From Acanthopleura granulata (Eukaryota > Mollusca > Polyplacophora > Chitonida > Chitonidae), in contig JABBOT010000080.1 in the NCBI GenBank assembly GCA_016165875.1, forward strand, positions 38,250,146-38,314,145: a stretch of DNA of 64,000 nucleotides. The letters are read 5' to 3'. The position numbers and the translations under genes are program-made. The notes below the pieces were generated by a model. That model saw nothing but the letters and a program-made list of their open reading frames with translations. It was not told the origin of the DNA and made no database searches. Positions 26,499 to 38,718 of the stretch are shown piece after piece (the stretch's first letter is position 1; every line of letters begins with the position of its first letter).

Positions 26499-26692
26499 CT
26501 CCCCCCCACTCCCCGACGGCTCGAGATGGGCTGATAAAGTTCGGTGTGGCACCTCTATATAGCTTAACGTTCCTTTATCTATAAAAACCTGTTGATTAAT
26601 GTTATGTATGTAAATTTAATGGCAAAACTTTTAACTTTAGCAGTTGAATAGCCCCGGCGACTTTCTCGGCGGCAAGCTGAAAGTTGTGTCGC

Positions 26693-26712
26693 TTTTTTTT
26701 TTTTTTTTTTTT
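26693..26712. repeat. Poly(T) tract
   Basis: Uninterrupted run of about 20 T. No associated retrosequence is evident. Confidence 0.7.
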
Positions 26713-26756
26713 AACTACAACTGTGCTTTCTTGGTAACTGTCTGTGTCACCCACAC

Positions 26757-27160
26757 ATCCCCCTGATTACCGCCTGTATACGTAGATTTCAACACGTTAT
26801 CCCACTGGTCACTGCCTGTATACGTAGATTTCAACACGTTATCCCACTGGTCACTGCCTGTATACGTAGATTTCAACATTATCCCACTGGTCACTGCCTG
26901 TATACGTAGATCTCAACACGTTATCCCACTGGTCAATGCCTGTATACGTAGATTTCAACACATTATCCCAGTCGTCACTGCCTGTATACGTAGATTTCAA
27001 CTCATTATCCCACTGATCACTGCTTGTGTAAGGAGATTTCTGGAAATTACCCCACTGATGACGGCCTGAAGATTTTAACACGTTATCCCATTGGTCGCGT
27101 CCTCTAGAAGTAGATTTAAACACATCACCCTTTGATCACCGCCAGTAATGGTCGATTCAT
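26757..27160. repeat. 42-bp minisatellite, about nine units
   Basis: Near-perfect units of 42 bp at the left (core GCCTGTATACGTAGATTTCA and ACACGTTATCCCACTGGTCA) decay to the right from unit seven onward. Unit three has lost two bases. The minus strand encodes a 14-residue repeat (STYTGSDQWDNVLK) that is thrown out of frame in unit three. That argues against present coding use. Confidence 0.85.
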
Positions 27161-30031
27161 ATATTACAACCCTAGGCAATGGTCAGTCAGTGGCGGAGGA
27201 TTCTGACAGACAGCCTCACTGGTAAGTCTATAAAAGTGGATTGTACGGTGTCCTTCAGGCTCCGTAGAACCGAATTCCTACTCATCAACCGATTGGCCTA
27301 CTCAGTAGGGTCTGTTGTTAACAACCAATGAAAACACCCGGATTGTTCAATAATAGTTTTAATGTCACAGAACTGTACAGAATATAATGGTAATGCTGGA
27401 AATAAATTAAACCTAACAGTACGCTAATGCATGAGATTTGTCAGAGTTTATCAATGTGTTTTCTCAGCAGTTTAGAACATGTTGAATACACTGTTTTGAA
27501 AACAATATACCATCACATGTGGATAGACCAGAGCTTTTCAATGATGTCACATAGCTGCTACACATGGTCAGCTAAAAAAAAACATTCGCAGAAAGTTTCC
27601 TTAAATGCGTGAATTTAGGATGACAAAATTCACGCTCACGAAGACATATGCAAAACCCCCCTGAAAATCAAAAAGAGTCCTTTGTCTGTACAAATCCTTT
27701 CAACCTGTGCTCTTCATCCCTCGAATAATGATTCACATGCCAAGATTTCTTTCTGTTTCCATTTTTCTTTTCTTTTCGAGATTTAAACTGTATACCATAC
27801 CGTTAAAGACAAATTCACAATAAGTTTGGCACATTTGCTAGAATACGTATACATACACCTTTATGTTAAAAATTGAAATAACTTTAACCTACATAGGCAA
27901 AAATAGCCGTGACTGTAACCTTCAAGTGCAGAAGAAACGTTACAGAAAAGCAGCCATGACTGCGACTACTAGCGGTAAAAACAGCAAAAACTAACATTCA
28001 AGCTGGTATGCAACGAGTCAAAGTCTATGGCTATAACTCTGACAGAGGAAGATGCACGAGATCATGCAAGTTGGGGTAATTCTATCAACGGACAGAACTC
28101 ATAACTGCTTAATACATATATTCTCTTTAACACATGCATGAAACATCTTAAACGTCATTAAGTACTGCAAATTTTGCAAATTATACCATCACTGCATTTC
28201 GAATTTTTGTTACACAATCTTGTGTTAAGCAGGATATATTAGAACTTATTTATTTATGTTCAATACCTACTCCATGTAACCCAAATTAAAACTTTTGTTC
28301 ATTTATACACAGTCATCAACTTTGGGCATATAATCAGCTGACAGTTTCACATCTCATTACGCCCACCCCCCCCCAACCCCAAAAAACTTACCACATTTAA
28401 TGAGTATCTAGTGAGTACTATAAAATATCAGATCTTCACATGAAATTTCATTTTATCTTTGGTACAAATTATCAGGTGTCGAAGTTACAATACTGTCAAT
28501 TTCTCCTGTATTCAGGAGAACTTTCTAAGGCTTGTTTAGCACCAGCTTTACTCGGGCGTATTTGACTCTATCAACCGTAATTCTTCTATGCTTACTAGTT
28601 ATAAACACACTCTCTTAATACGCATTAACACCAGTCCTATTCATGGCTGTTTGAGAGTACCTGTTATACACGTAATTCTGTGGGACAAATGGGACAAAAC
28701 ATACATATTCTCTGAGGTTGGCTTATCATCCAGTATACATGTATTCAGATGTACTTGACAGTACCACAGTATATGTGTTACTTACACTGGCGAAGTTTGC
28801 TTTAATATCGCCCTCCTTATCCAAGTGTATCTGAGAGTCTCCGCTGTAATTCTGTAACTCTTATCAGAGATGTTTGCTTATCCACTACCCTACCCTGATG
28901 TATCTAAGAGTATCCACTGTAATTCTGCTACCCATGCTTGGGATTAAACAGCACCATCAGTCACAGGATCCTAACCCAAGTGTTTACCAGTGACTTCCAC
29001 AAAAATATCACAAAATGTCAAATGAGATTATTTGCCACTGCATCAATGCCAATGTCTTTACAAATTCAGCCTACATTCTAAAGAGAAGTGTTTTACGTAC
29101 TCCAATCCCCATGTTAATCTACATCCTCACTGATTACATGCCTACGCAAATTACTTTAGTTCATAAAAGCAAATGCAATTCGTGTTGTGGAAGCACTAAA
29201 ACTGTAAATTTGCACATTTCATTTCACAGGCTACTGTTTTGTAACACAAGAACAACAAATGTCAAATTAATTGTTCACCTGGTAGCACCATAGCAAACAA
29301 CACACATGCAGCTTACTGCTTTATCTCAATAGAAGAAATGGACAAAACTTCCTCCTTTTTCATCTCCAAAGGTCCAGAATGAGACAATAAATCACTGCTA
29401 ATTCTGTAGTGTCCATAGCTTTGCGATTCATCTGAACAAACCCGATTCCATTGTTAAAACTTGGCAAGCAGAATGACTTGGATGAAAAAGCATAAGCAGA
29501 GCATAAAAATACAACTTGCTTAATACCACATCATAAAAAATAAGATTTTCAAACAAACATATTTATCACATTCAGAAATGGAAGTACATGTATCATATTT
29601 CTATGGTCCACAATCAATACAGGGTTAAAAAAAAAAAAAATCTTACACCATATAACTACACCTTCCCTCACCATCAATGACACTACCTTGAGGTCATCAG
29701 TGAGTATTTAAACTGTGATCAGTTTTTTGGCTGCTGTCAGTTTGCAAATAATGACATTGTGAGCAAAACCTTCTGCTTCTTTCTGTACAAAGGTATTTCA
29801 CAGCTGTGCAATTTATACCAGTGAAGGTGAAGTTAAAATTTAAATGCTGAGATACTCAGTCAAATGTGTTGAGTATATGCTCCATAGCACATGTGTACAA
29901 ACTGCCATCGTACAAAGTCAAAGAAATTGTAATTTTTTAAAATAGACATGCCAATTAATGAAGATAACTGTTCTCACTTGCTCAAGGTTATACATGTATG
30001 CTGTGTATTTCCTTTGTTCATTTCCATCTAA
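27161..30031. other. 3' flank of the GT8 gene; no confirmed gene
   Basis: AT-rich, without recognisable exons. Contains diverged repeats near 28.5-28.9 kb, a C-rich run at about 28363-28378 and poly(A) at about 29627-29640. Part may be 3' UTR of the minus-strand GT8 gene. Confidence 0.35.
28548..28945. repeat. Highly diverged tandem repeat
   Basis: Blocks like GTATCTGAGAGTCTCCGCTG followed by TAATTCTG recur at least four times at irregular spacing (near 28560, 28650, 28832 and 28908). Old minisatellite. Confidence 0.4.
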
Positions 30032-30687
30032 AATGAAAGACAGCCTATGTTTTAAGCTGAGTGTGCATAAAAGGTTGGACAACATTATGTTTTTTTCAGT
30101 AAAGCATTTTTTCTTACCACTACTATGACAGTGGAAATTGACATTTAACTGTGCTCCGTTGGGTAGTTTGAAACGCATCCATTCTGTCTGGGCTGTGACG
30201 TAAATGTTCCAAGAGCAGATCACTCGTCACCTGAGACTGTAATTAGCTGCTGGGGTTGTGATTGAAACTTACATATATACGTAAATTTATAACACGAAAT
30301 GGTCAAGAAACTTATTCCTCTCACAACACAATGGTCTGGAAAAACTTTGCAGTGTTGTTCACATATGTACTTGTTATAATTGAAACATATAACATTAAAA
30401 CAGTGTGCAGTCCCTATGTTATCACATGTTCTATTGACAGACAACTCAAAACATTTATGTCACAGCTTGTAAACAGCTGATATCTCCTAGCTCTCTGACT
30501 GGTCAATCTCTCATAAGCTTAAAAGTACGGGTGCCTTCAGACCCCCAGTTGGCAGCACAATATTCAACACTTCAAATGAAGATAATTCAGCAACAACTTC
30601 ATAAAATTTCAAACAGGTTTTTACATTTCAGAAGGAATTTTATATCTTTTTAAAGAACAGTACCTCAGTCATGAGCTGTCTTTAACT
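30032..30687. mobile_element. Non-autonomous DNA transposon (MITE), copy 2
   Basis: 656 bp, the same family and orientation as 2738-3371. The right end at 30670-30687 reads CATGAGCTGTCTTTAACT followed by an intact TTAA. The left end AATGAAAGACAGCCTATG is preceded by CTAA, a one-base change from TTAA. Internal blocks match copy 1 along the whole length. It lies 351 bp beyond the stop codon of the minus-strand GT8 gene. Confidence 0.78.
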
Positions 30688-31037
30688 TTAAGGAGATTTT
30701 GTTGATTTTTGGAAGTTCACCACTTTCACAGAAATCAGTACCAACCTGATGGGTGGAATTCAAATACCACATTCAGAAGTCTGATGTCTGATTCAGAAGT
30801 TATCTGCCCTTTATCACCAGATGGCAACAGGATGACTGAGGAGTAACATGGGCATGAATATGAAATATGTCATTATTCTTGACATTAACCAAGATGTTAA
30901 ACTTCACAGCTCACATATAATGTAAATGAAATGTTCAAAAGGAGCAGATGCCATTAACCTCCACATACCACCTTCCTTCTACATTATCCTTCCTGTCTCA
31001 TACATTACATTGTCTTCATTGACAGTTATGCACGTGT

Positions 31038-34000
31038 CTAATTTGACCTTCTCACAGGTATGAACTTTTTCTGAGGATCTTTAATGAAATACCTGTCCCA
31101 GACTTTAGAGTGCTGAGACGCTCTGCCCCATGGTTTAAATTGGCCGTTCCAGTGAATTAATTTGGCAGATTTGATGAATTTGGCAGAATAACTAGTACCA
31201 GTTGTCAAGCCTGTAAAAAAAGAACAAGAGATATCAAGCCATGTCTATATGTCTGGGTTTCAAATTTGACTTTGTCATCACCATGTGATGCCATGCCCAG
31301 GTTAAGTCTCACCCCCAAATTATTCATAAATTTTTTACTTATTCTCAGTTTTCCATGACTTATCTCTAACATACATATGACCTGTCCTCTACTCACCCAA
31401 AAATCTGACATGCCACATGGGATCAATCCTTGAGTACTTGTTGTGGAAGACGAGCATCATGGGAGGCTGGGAGCCACCCCCACCCCGTTCATTGCCATAA
31501 ACTTCCTCTCTGTAGAAATACATTTACTTCTCATAAAAACTCATAGGAAATTTTTTGTGTACTTCACAGTTTTAACATCATTTTATTTATTAAACATAAT
31601 ATTTTGAAATGAGTAAGTGCTGAATTAGATTTTGCTTTCATCAACAGTGTCTTTGGCAAGGCAGTCACAAAGCTACCAGTATTGCTAGTACAAATAGATG
31701 ACAAATGGGTGGGCCACCAATAGTCTGATTAATTAATTCAAATTAATTTATTTGATTGGTGTTTAAATGCTGCAATCAATATTTCATCACATGTGTGTGA
31801 CACTTGTCAGGTTTACTGAGTTCCACCAAAGAGTGACCCATCGGCAGGACATTCCTCGTACCCCTCAACTGATATAAAGTAAAAGCACTATTTAAGGAAC
31901 AGATAAAGAAAACAGTGGATATTACATGCACAAAATTAAAACAATTTCAGTGGTCTAAGACAATATTACAAACAACAGGATCCCAGTGATAACATCACAA
32001 CTGATGAATTTCTCGCTCCGTCATACTCACTTGACATTAAGGGACAGCCAGTATTCCAGCTGACTGGTGATGTTGTGTTTTTCCCAAAGGCTTAGGTCCG
32101 TCACAAAAACTCCTGTGTTAAATGAACACGTGGCAGGATCTATCTTCGTGTTTTTTACATGCTCGTTTTTGAAGTCTATGTAGTCAATAAATTTATTCTG
32201 AAAGGAAGACAACAACCATTAATATGAAATTTTATAAACACCACAGAACATGTAAATTGTAGTAACCACTGTTTAACTGACTTCCCTCCAAAAGTTTATC
32301 TAAAACTTACTTGAAAATTCTGTCACATCTATCAGCAAATAACTGTGAGATGATGAAGACATAGGACTGACTACACAGTGTCCAGAAAGTGAAGGGAGAC
32401 AACATGTGTCTGAAAACCTGTTACACAAAAGTTCTCTCCCTTTGACGAATGTACATGACGCCTAATACATGTCTGTTCGCTCACTACTTGTACCCGACTA
32501 AAATTTGTCAAGTGCTGCCATAAAAAGTAAAAATTAACTCAAATCTGAACAGCAAGACATGCCACATTCCAAATGTGAAACAAAAGAGTATGCATGAAAA
32601 CTGCGGTTCAACTTTACTGGACAAACCCCCTTGAATAAACTATTTTCTGGTAAATATATTTTTTCTCATACACCCATTTATCTTCAGGCCACTGGTGAAT
32701 ATGGAGCTAATACTGCTTTTTTTCTTTAATCTTTACTCATTTTGACATTTTACTATTATCTGTAACACATATATATATCATCTTCTCAAGTCAGGACTGA
32801 ATAAGACATCAGTGTGAAATAAACCTATAAACAGGATTATATATTGCAAAAAAACCAGTCTCTTCACACATGTAAATGCAGCTTGGCAGCTGTAAAGAAC
32901 CGTAAGAGTTACCTGCATGCCTGTGACCCGTTTCGCCCCTGAGTGACAGTCATCGGAGAACGCAGCTATATGTCCTGGTTTCAGCTTCATTGTGAACAAC
33001 TCATAAATATCTCCTAAAATAATGTAAACTCTCTTAAAATTCTGTATCTTTCAAAATACGGTAAGAACTACACTATCATTAAGTTCTCTAATACATACCG
33101 ATTGCTAACACATCACATCCCAAGCCAAACACAAAACTGGTAAGGGCAACTACTTATAGGCAGAGTTATATGTACAATCAGCCATACTGTACAGTACATA
33201 TACATTGTGCCTGAAACTATCTGATATCAATCTTAATAGCTCAGTTTTATGGGTAATCTTAGATAATGTTTGGTGAATAATCTGAATCTACTTGTATTCT
33301 CAGATTTATCACATTTGTTGTTCTATTTTCAATGGAACAATACACTCACAATTCACTCAAATAATCCAGTTACATGTACACTTATCACTGATCATCAGCC
33401 TGAACAGCCCACTCCGTCTGCACATAACTGTCATCACTCCCATAAACAGGATACGTACCTTGTACAATACAATCATCATCCACATACACAATCCGACCCT
33501 TGACACTTGGCAGCAGTCTAGGAAGGTAAAATCTGGCATAGTTCAGCTGGGAAAATAAGAAATGTACTTATTGGCATAATTCATCAATTGTACAAATCAA
33601 CAAAATTGTCATTAACACTGAATCTGAAGGTGTGGCCATAAATGCTCTGACAATCTGTCAATCATTACTCAAAGGTTAGTGGTGACTCAGGATCCTGCTT
33701 AATGCTCAAAGGCTATGCTTGTACCAATTCACAATTCAGAGCAATGTCCAAGGATTTTACTAGTGGTCAGTCCGGAATGAGCTCACGGCTCTCGTCTTAC
33801 ACTTCCATTCACTCAGGATTTACTTAATGCTCAAGTGCCAATTGGAGATTAACTCAAAGCTCAAACGCTAGTCCAGAACCAAGATTCCACTCACCGCTAG
33901 GGCTAGTGGTCAATCCCCATTCTACTCAAAGGATGGTGATAAATTCAGGCCTCAGCCCATTACTGTTAACGGCCAATTCAGAATTTGCTTCATGGCTCAA

Positions 34001-37000
34001 AGGCCAGTAAACATTCAGCATTCCATTCACTGCTCAAGGGCTATTGGCCAATTCAGAATAACTTCACTGCTGGTGGGCTAGCGGTCAATCCAGATTTACT
34101 TCATTCCTCGTGGGCAAGCTGCCATTCAGGATTCTGGCAATTGCTCAAGGACTCATTGCTATTCAGGACTCAGCTTATTTCATAAGGGCTAGTTGCCATC
34201 CAGATGTTAGCTCATGCTCATTGTGCGAGGTCAGCTCATTGCTCATGGACTAGTGGCCTGTTTAAATTCAGCTGATTTCTCAAGGGCTGGTGGCCAATCT
34301 AGATTCAGCTCACTGTTCAAGGGCTGGTGGCCAATCTAGATTCAGCTCACTGTTCAAGGGCTGGTGGCCAATCTAGATTCAGCTCACTGTTCAAGGGCTG
34401 GTGGCCAATCTAGATTCAGCTCATTGCTCAAGGGCTGTTGGCCAATCTAGATTCAGCTCACTGTTCAAGGGCTGGTGGCCAATCTAGATTCAGCTCACTG
34501 TTCTAGGGCTGGTGGCCAATCTATATTCAGCTCATTGCTCAAGAGATAGTAGCCAATCTAGATTCAGCTCAATGTACAAGAGTTTATAGTGAAAGAGTAA
34601 GGGCCAGTAGTCAATCCAGATTCAGTTCATTTGGTTAAATGAGCACCGTCCCCAAAATTATAGACTAAAATGAAACACAACTTACAGAGATGATGCCAAG
34701 GAGTAGACAAATGTTCAAAGTGCTAGGTCAAAATAACAAGTCCTCTACTCTAGGCCTAATGTTTTACAACCCTTTTGGCTCTTCAGTTCCATTTATTACT
34801 TACTGGGCTGGCAAGTTCAGGCCTCCCTCCTCTTATTTTGATTTTTCCCTCCACCCATTCTGAGGGGAATTCTATCACATTGTAGATTATTCGCTTTAAA
34901 TCTGTGCCATTTATCCAGTATCTGCCATAAATACAATGTAAAATAAAGCTGTATAATTTACAGAAAAGTAACATTTAATCTCTGTTTTTTCAAAATTTCA
35001 AAAATAGCAATACATAACCTTTTATTTTCCTACTACATACAAGGTTGAACATCAACGTGTCTAAATTCACAGACACACAAATTAGAACATACTGAGGTCA
35101 CGAATCGCGTCACAACACCAGACTTTGGGTGACATCTTTTCAACATAGGGATTTGTCACAGGTGTTTACCCCACTTGTCAATCCAATTCACTGCCACAGG
35201 TGACTGTTAAGTCAGGCAAATAAATTAATAAAAAATGTGGCGTAGTAAAAGTCGAAAACCTAAATATTGTTTGAGTGAGAGGTGAAAATTATGACAGTGT
35301 TTGTGCAACATTCTACTTATTACTTCCATTTTAACATTATTGCAGGCGATGTTTGAAGGTGTAGGGTTTTCAATGACATGTCTGTGGCATGATGCCGTAT
35401 ACATAGGCACAGAAGGCGTGCACAGAAGCGGACAACCAAGAGAATGCAGGCTCAAACTCAACAGATATGCAGTTGGTGTTAATATCAATATTTCAACAAT
35501 AATAAGGTCAAATGAAATTTACCACTGAAAATCATTATGCCTATCTTTAAATCAGGAAATAAAGAGACCAACTATCCAGATGGAATTTTATTTTTATAAT
35601 TATTTTACAATAGAGAGGCTACAGATTTAGAAAGATTAAATATACTACCAGCACTATGTTATGTATCAGTGATGAAGGGTTATCACTTGTTCCATGATCA
35701 TTAGGCATTACCACAGGATTTCAAAAGCTTGAAGTCCTTTCTGGCACACACACTTTTTGGTCCTGACCAAATGAAAACGTGCTTTTATAATGAATCGAGG
35801 TTTTGCAACATATTCATGTCTGGCAAAAAAGTGTTTATTTTGTTGCTGTGTTAAAGCCATCTTTCGAAGTTCACACAGTCAAAAACAAAATGCTGGAGAC
35901 GAAATTGCAACCCGCTTGCGCAGTCTGTGTGCATTGAAAGTTGCTGAAAATTTGAAAAATCTGCCACCTGATGTCAGGGGGAGAGAACCAGTCAGACTGC
36001 GTGAAACCAAAGTAAAGGTAAAGTCAACCTCAGTTAAGGTAAAGTCAACAGTGAAATGATCCGGAACCATAGAAATAAGTCAAGTTTATTTGTCAGGATT
36101 GGAAGAGATCAAAAGAACTTACTATTCATCATGTTTGACTTTAAAGTTTTCTCAAGTCCAATTCAATGCAGTTGGTCATAGAGATTTCTGTACAAGGTAG
36201 GTAATTCAAACCACACACAGACTGCTCCTTCGGGATATAGAATATGTTCAAATTCAGTTAAAGTAAATTTTGAATATCTCTCTTCAAAAACAACATAAAA
36301 TGAATAAATACCCCCAGGAATTGAGTTTTTTATTCCATCGACAGACCAAATACCGGTCTGTCCACATGATTTCTATGAGCCCCTGACTGCTGTAATCATG
36401 ACAAAGTCTTAACATTTATACTCACTTAATGTGGGCCACAGTGGCCTTGTTTGTGATCAGATGGAAGATGACCTGATGTTTGGAGTTCCTTTGAATGCTG
36501 TGAATCAGAGCAATCATTCCTCCCACCGTGTTCTCGTCAGAAGCCACCACCACATGCACCAATTCCGATCCCGTTGTCGCATTCTGGAGCGCCTTAAAGC
36601 GCAGGGCAAAGTTTGCATGCGCAACCTCTGCTGTGGAAAAAATGTTCATAACACTTACAAATTAGCAAAAGTCAACATACTGGGTAAGTGAAAAAAATAT
36701 TTCACTTTACAGCATTAGACATTACAACATCAGCTCCAAATAATACACAGACTATCCAAGAACACCAAACATCTCACAGGTAGACGGTCACATTACACTA
36801 TAGACTAAACCTCCAAATATCTTACCTGCCGCAATATCTTTGTCGCTTGTGTTTTTTTTGGACCACCGAACACCCCACAGGTATATTAATGTTACCAGCC
36901 ACAGGATAATTAATATAATCCCAACTGTAAACAAAGAGTCAAATGTAAGTCTAGCAAGTCTAGTTTTAAGTTAATAAAAACGATAAAGGTGGAAGACATT

Positions 37001-38718
37001 TTCAATGCACACTGAATGGCCAGGCACCTCATGCAGGATGTTGCTTTGACTTTGATGGATTCAAAAGTTTCAATGCCTTCAATCTGGAAGAGAGTTTGTC
37101 GATGCCAGTTTTGGAATTTTTTTTTTTTTTATAATCAAATGACCTGAAGATTCAGTGTATGCCAAATACTGGACCAGGTTTGAGTTGAAGGCTAAAGGTA
37201 AGAGCAATTTTCTGCAGGGATATAAATCTGGCCACTTGCAGGATAGTGTGGAGTATAGATCCAGCTGGCTGGGCTAGTGCTTCAAGTGGACATGGGTTTC
37301 CCCTGGATCTGCCTAGTTTCCTCCTACCATAATACTGGTCGCTGTTGTATAAGTGAAATATTCTTGAGCATGGCGTAAAACATCGATCAGATAAATAAAT
37401 AAATAAAAAGTGCATCAAGTAACATGATATAAAAGTCTAGTTTAATGAATTAGATGTTGTATAACATTAGTACACAACGTCTAAATAATTAGGCTAAAAC
37501 GAAATTGTGCTATTAAACACACACAGATTGGGGACTCCATACTTTAACCTGGCATAAAAGAATCCATCTGCAACTCAAACTCCAAGCCCTAAATATTAAC
37601 TTGAGTTACTGACACCAGTAGCCAGCCAGAAGACAGACATCCAGCTAGAGAACTAATATAAGCAAGTGTTATCATACCAGTGAAAGGGCATTTAAGAGCC
37701 GTCTTTACGGACACTAGAACCTCTCAAGGATGAGCTATGACCATAATTTCTTACCTTACACCTTACATTGGATTCATTTATTTGATTGGTGTTTTACGCC
37801 GTACTCGAGAATATTTCACTTATACGATGGCGGCCAGCATTATGGTGGGAGGAAACGTTAGCACGTTATCGCAGTGCAATGACCCAGAAGCCTCCCACTT
37901 GTGTGGTTACTGTGAGTTCAAGTTCGGCGCATGTTGGCTTCCTTTCAGGACAGACGTGGGACGGTCGGCCAGCAACCAGTGGATGATCGTGGATTTCCAG
38001 GCTCTGCCTGGTTTCCTCCCACCATAATGCTGGATGTAGTCATATAAGTGAAATATTCTTGAGTACAGCATAAAACACCAATCAAATAAATAAATAAATA
38101 AAAAACTACTGCTTTTTTTTTTTCAAAAAAATTCTGTTTATTTTCCTTAATCTGAAAATAGGCGCCTTCGTGGCTGATTGGGGGTACCACGCCAGTGAGG
38201 CGTTACGATCCTATGCTGCCTCTCACCAATGCAGTCACTGTGAGTTCAAGTCAAGCTCATGCTGGTTTCCTCTCCAGCCGTAAGTGAGACGGTCCGCCAG
38301 CAACCTGCAGATGGTCATGGGTTTCCCCTCGGCTCTGCCTGGTTTTCTCCCACCATAATGCTGACTGCTGTCGTATAAGTGAAATATTCTTGAGCACTGC
38401 GTAAAACACCTATCAAATAAATAAATATATTCTTGGTAATATGAAAATTAGATAATTCAAAATTTTGAAAGTAACTTTGAAATCAACAATATTTCTGAAA
38501 ATATATACATATGACTAAACTCGATTCATGTTTTTGCTACACAAGGCAAAACGCGAAATTTTGCTTATGAAGGGATCTACTTCTAGTACCGGTATCTGTC
38601 CAAAATTACTGCGACCAAATTAATGCGACGTTATCACCAAGCGTTCAGTTTTCGCCACTCCCTAAACAAACCCTAATGTACCTCGCCGGACGGTCACCGA
38701 ACATCCCATGTTCACCAT
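31038..38718 (-). CDS. GLT8D1: GLT8D1/2-like family 8 glycosyltransferase, nine exons, complete
   Basis: Exons in order: 38682-38718, 36826-36924, 36426-36630, 34804-34921, 33459-33546, 32913-33013, 32031-32197, 31397-31509 and 31038-31210. All junctions are GT-AG with matching phases and give 366 residues, close to the vertebrate proteins (about 350-370). A 12-residue cytoplasmic start is followed by a type II membrane anchor (residues about 13-31). The catalytic domain starts with VVVASDENTVGGMIALIHSI. Metal-binding DxD is Asp176-Asp177-Asp178 after YARFYLPRLLPS. KPGHIAAFSDDC, CSFNTGVFV and IDPMWHVR follow. Metal-ligand His329 is in HWNGQFKPWG. The family consists of Golgi glycosyltransferases whose acceptor is poorly defined. 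The vertebrate GLT8D1 and GLT8D2 pair may both be co-orthologues. The tiny first exon is supported by phase and an ATG in good context only. Confidence 0.9.
31742..31870 (-). repeat. Diverged SINE-related fragment
   Basis: TTTATTTGATTGGTGTTTAA and AATATTTCATCACATG match the 3' region of the window's SINE family, then diverge (CCATCGGCAGGACATTCCTC). It sits in the intron between GT8 exons 7 and 8. Confidence 0.55.
33640..34640. repeat. 37-bp minisatellite in a GT8 intron
   Basis: From about 34281 to 34590 there are eight near-identical 37-bp units (core GGGCTGGTGGCCAATCTAGA and TTCAGCTCACTGTTCAA). Leftward to about 33640, and for a short distance rightward, increasingly diverged units of similar length continue. 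The array lies between GT8 exons 4 and 5. Confidence 0.85.
37285..37409 (+). repeat. 5'-truncated SINE
   Basis: Contains CATGGGTTTCCCCTGGATCT, TTTCCTCCTACCATAATACT and GTGAAATATTCTTGAGCATG, and ends with (AAATA)n. The tRNA head is missing or unrecognisable. It lies in GT8 intron 1. Confidence 0.75.
37771..38105. repeat. Inverted pair of SINEs, hairpin-forming
   Basis: 37771-37857 is the 3' end of the SINE in minus orientation. 37858-38105 is a nearly complete SINE in plus orientation lacking the tRNA head. The outer arms (TTTATTTGATTGGTGTTTTA at the left, its complement before the AAATA tail at the right) can pair over about 85 bases in a transcript. Confidence 0.8.
38159..38430 (+). repeat. 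SINE, full length
   Basis: The head GCCTTCGTGGCTGATTGGGG (A box) is followed by B box GAGTTCAAGTC, the body block TTCTCCCACCATAATGCTGA, AAATATTCTTGAGCACTGCG and the (AAATA)n tail. It lies in intron 1 of the GT8 gene, antisense to it. Confidence 0.85.
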
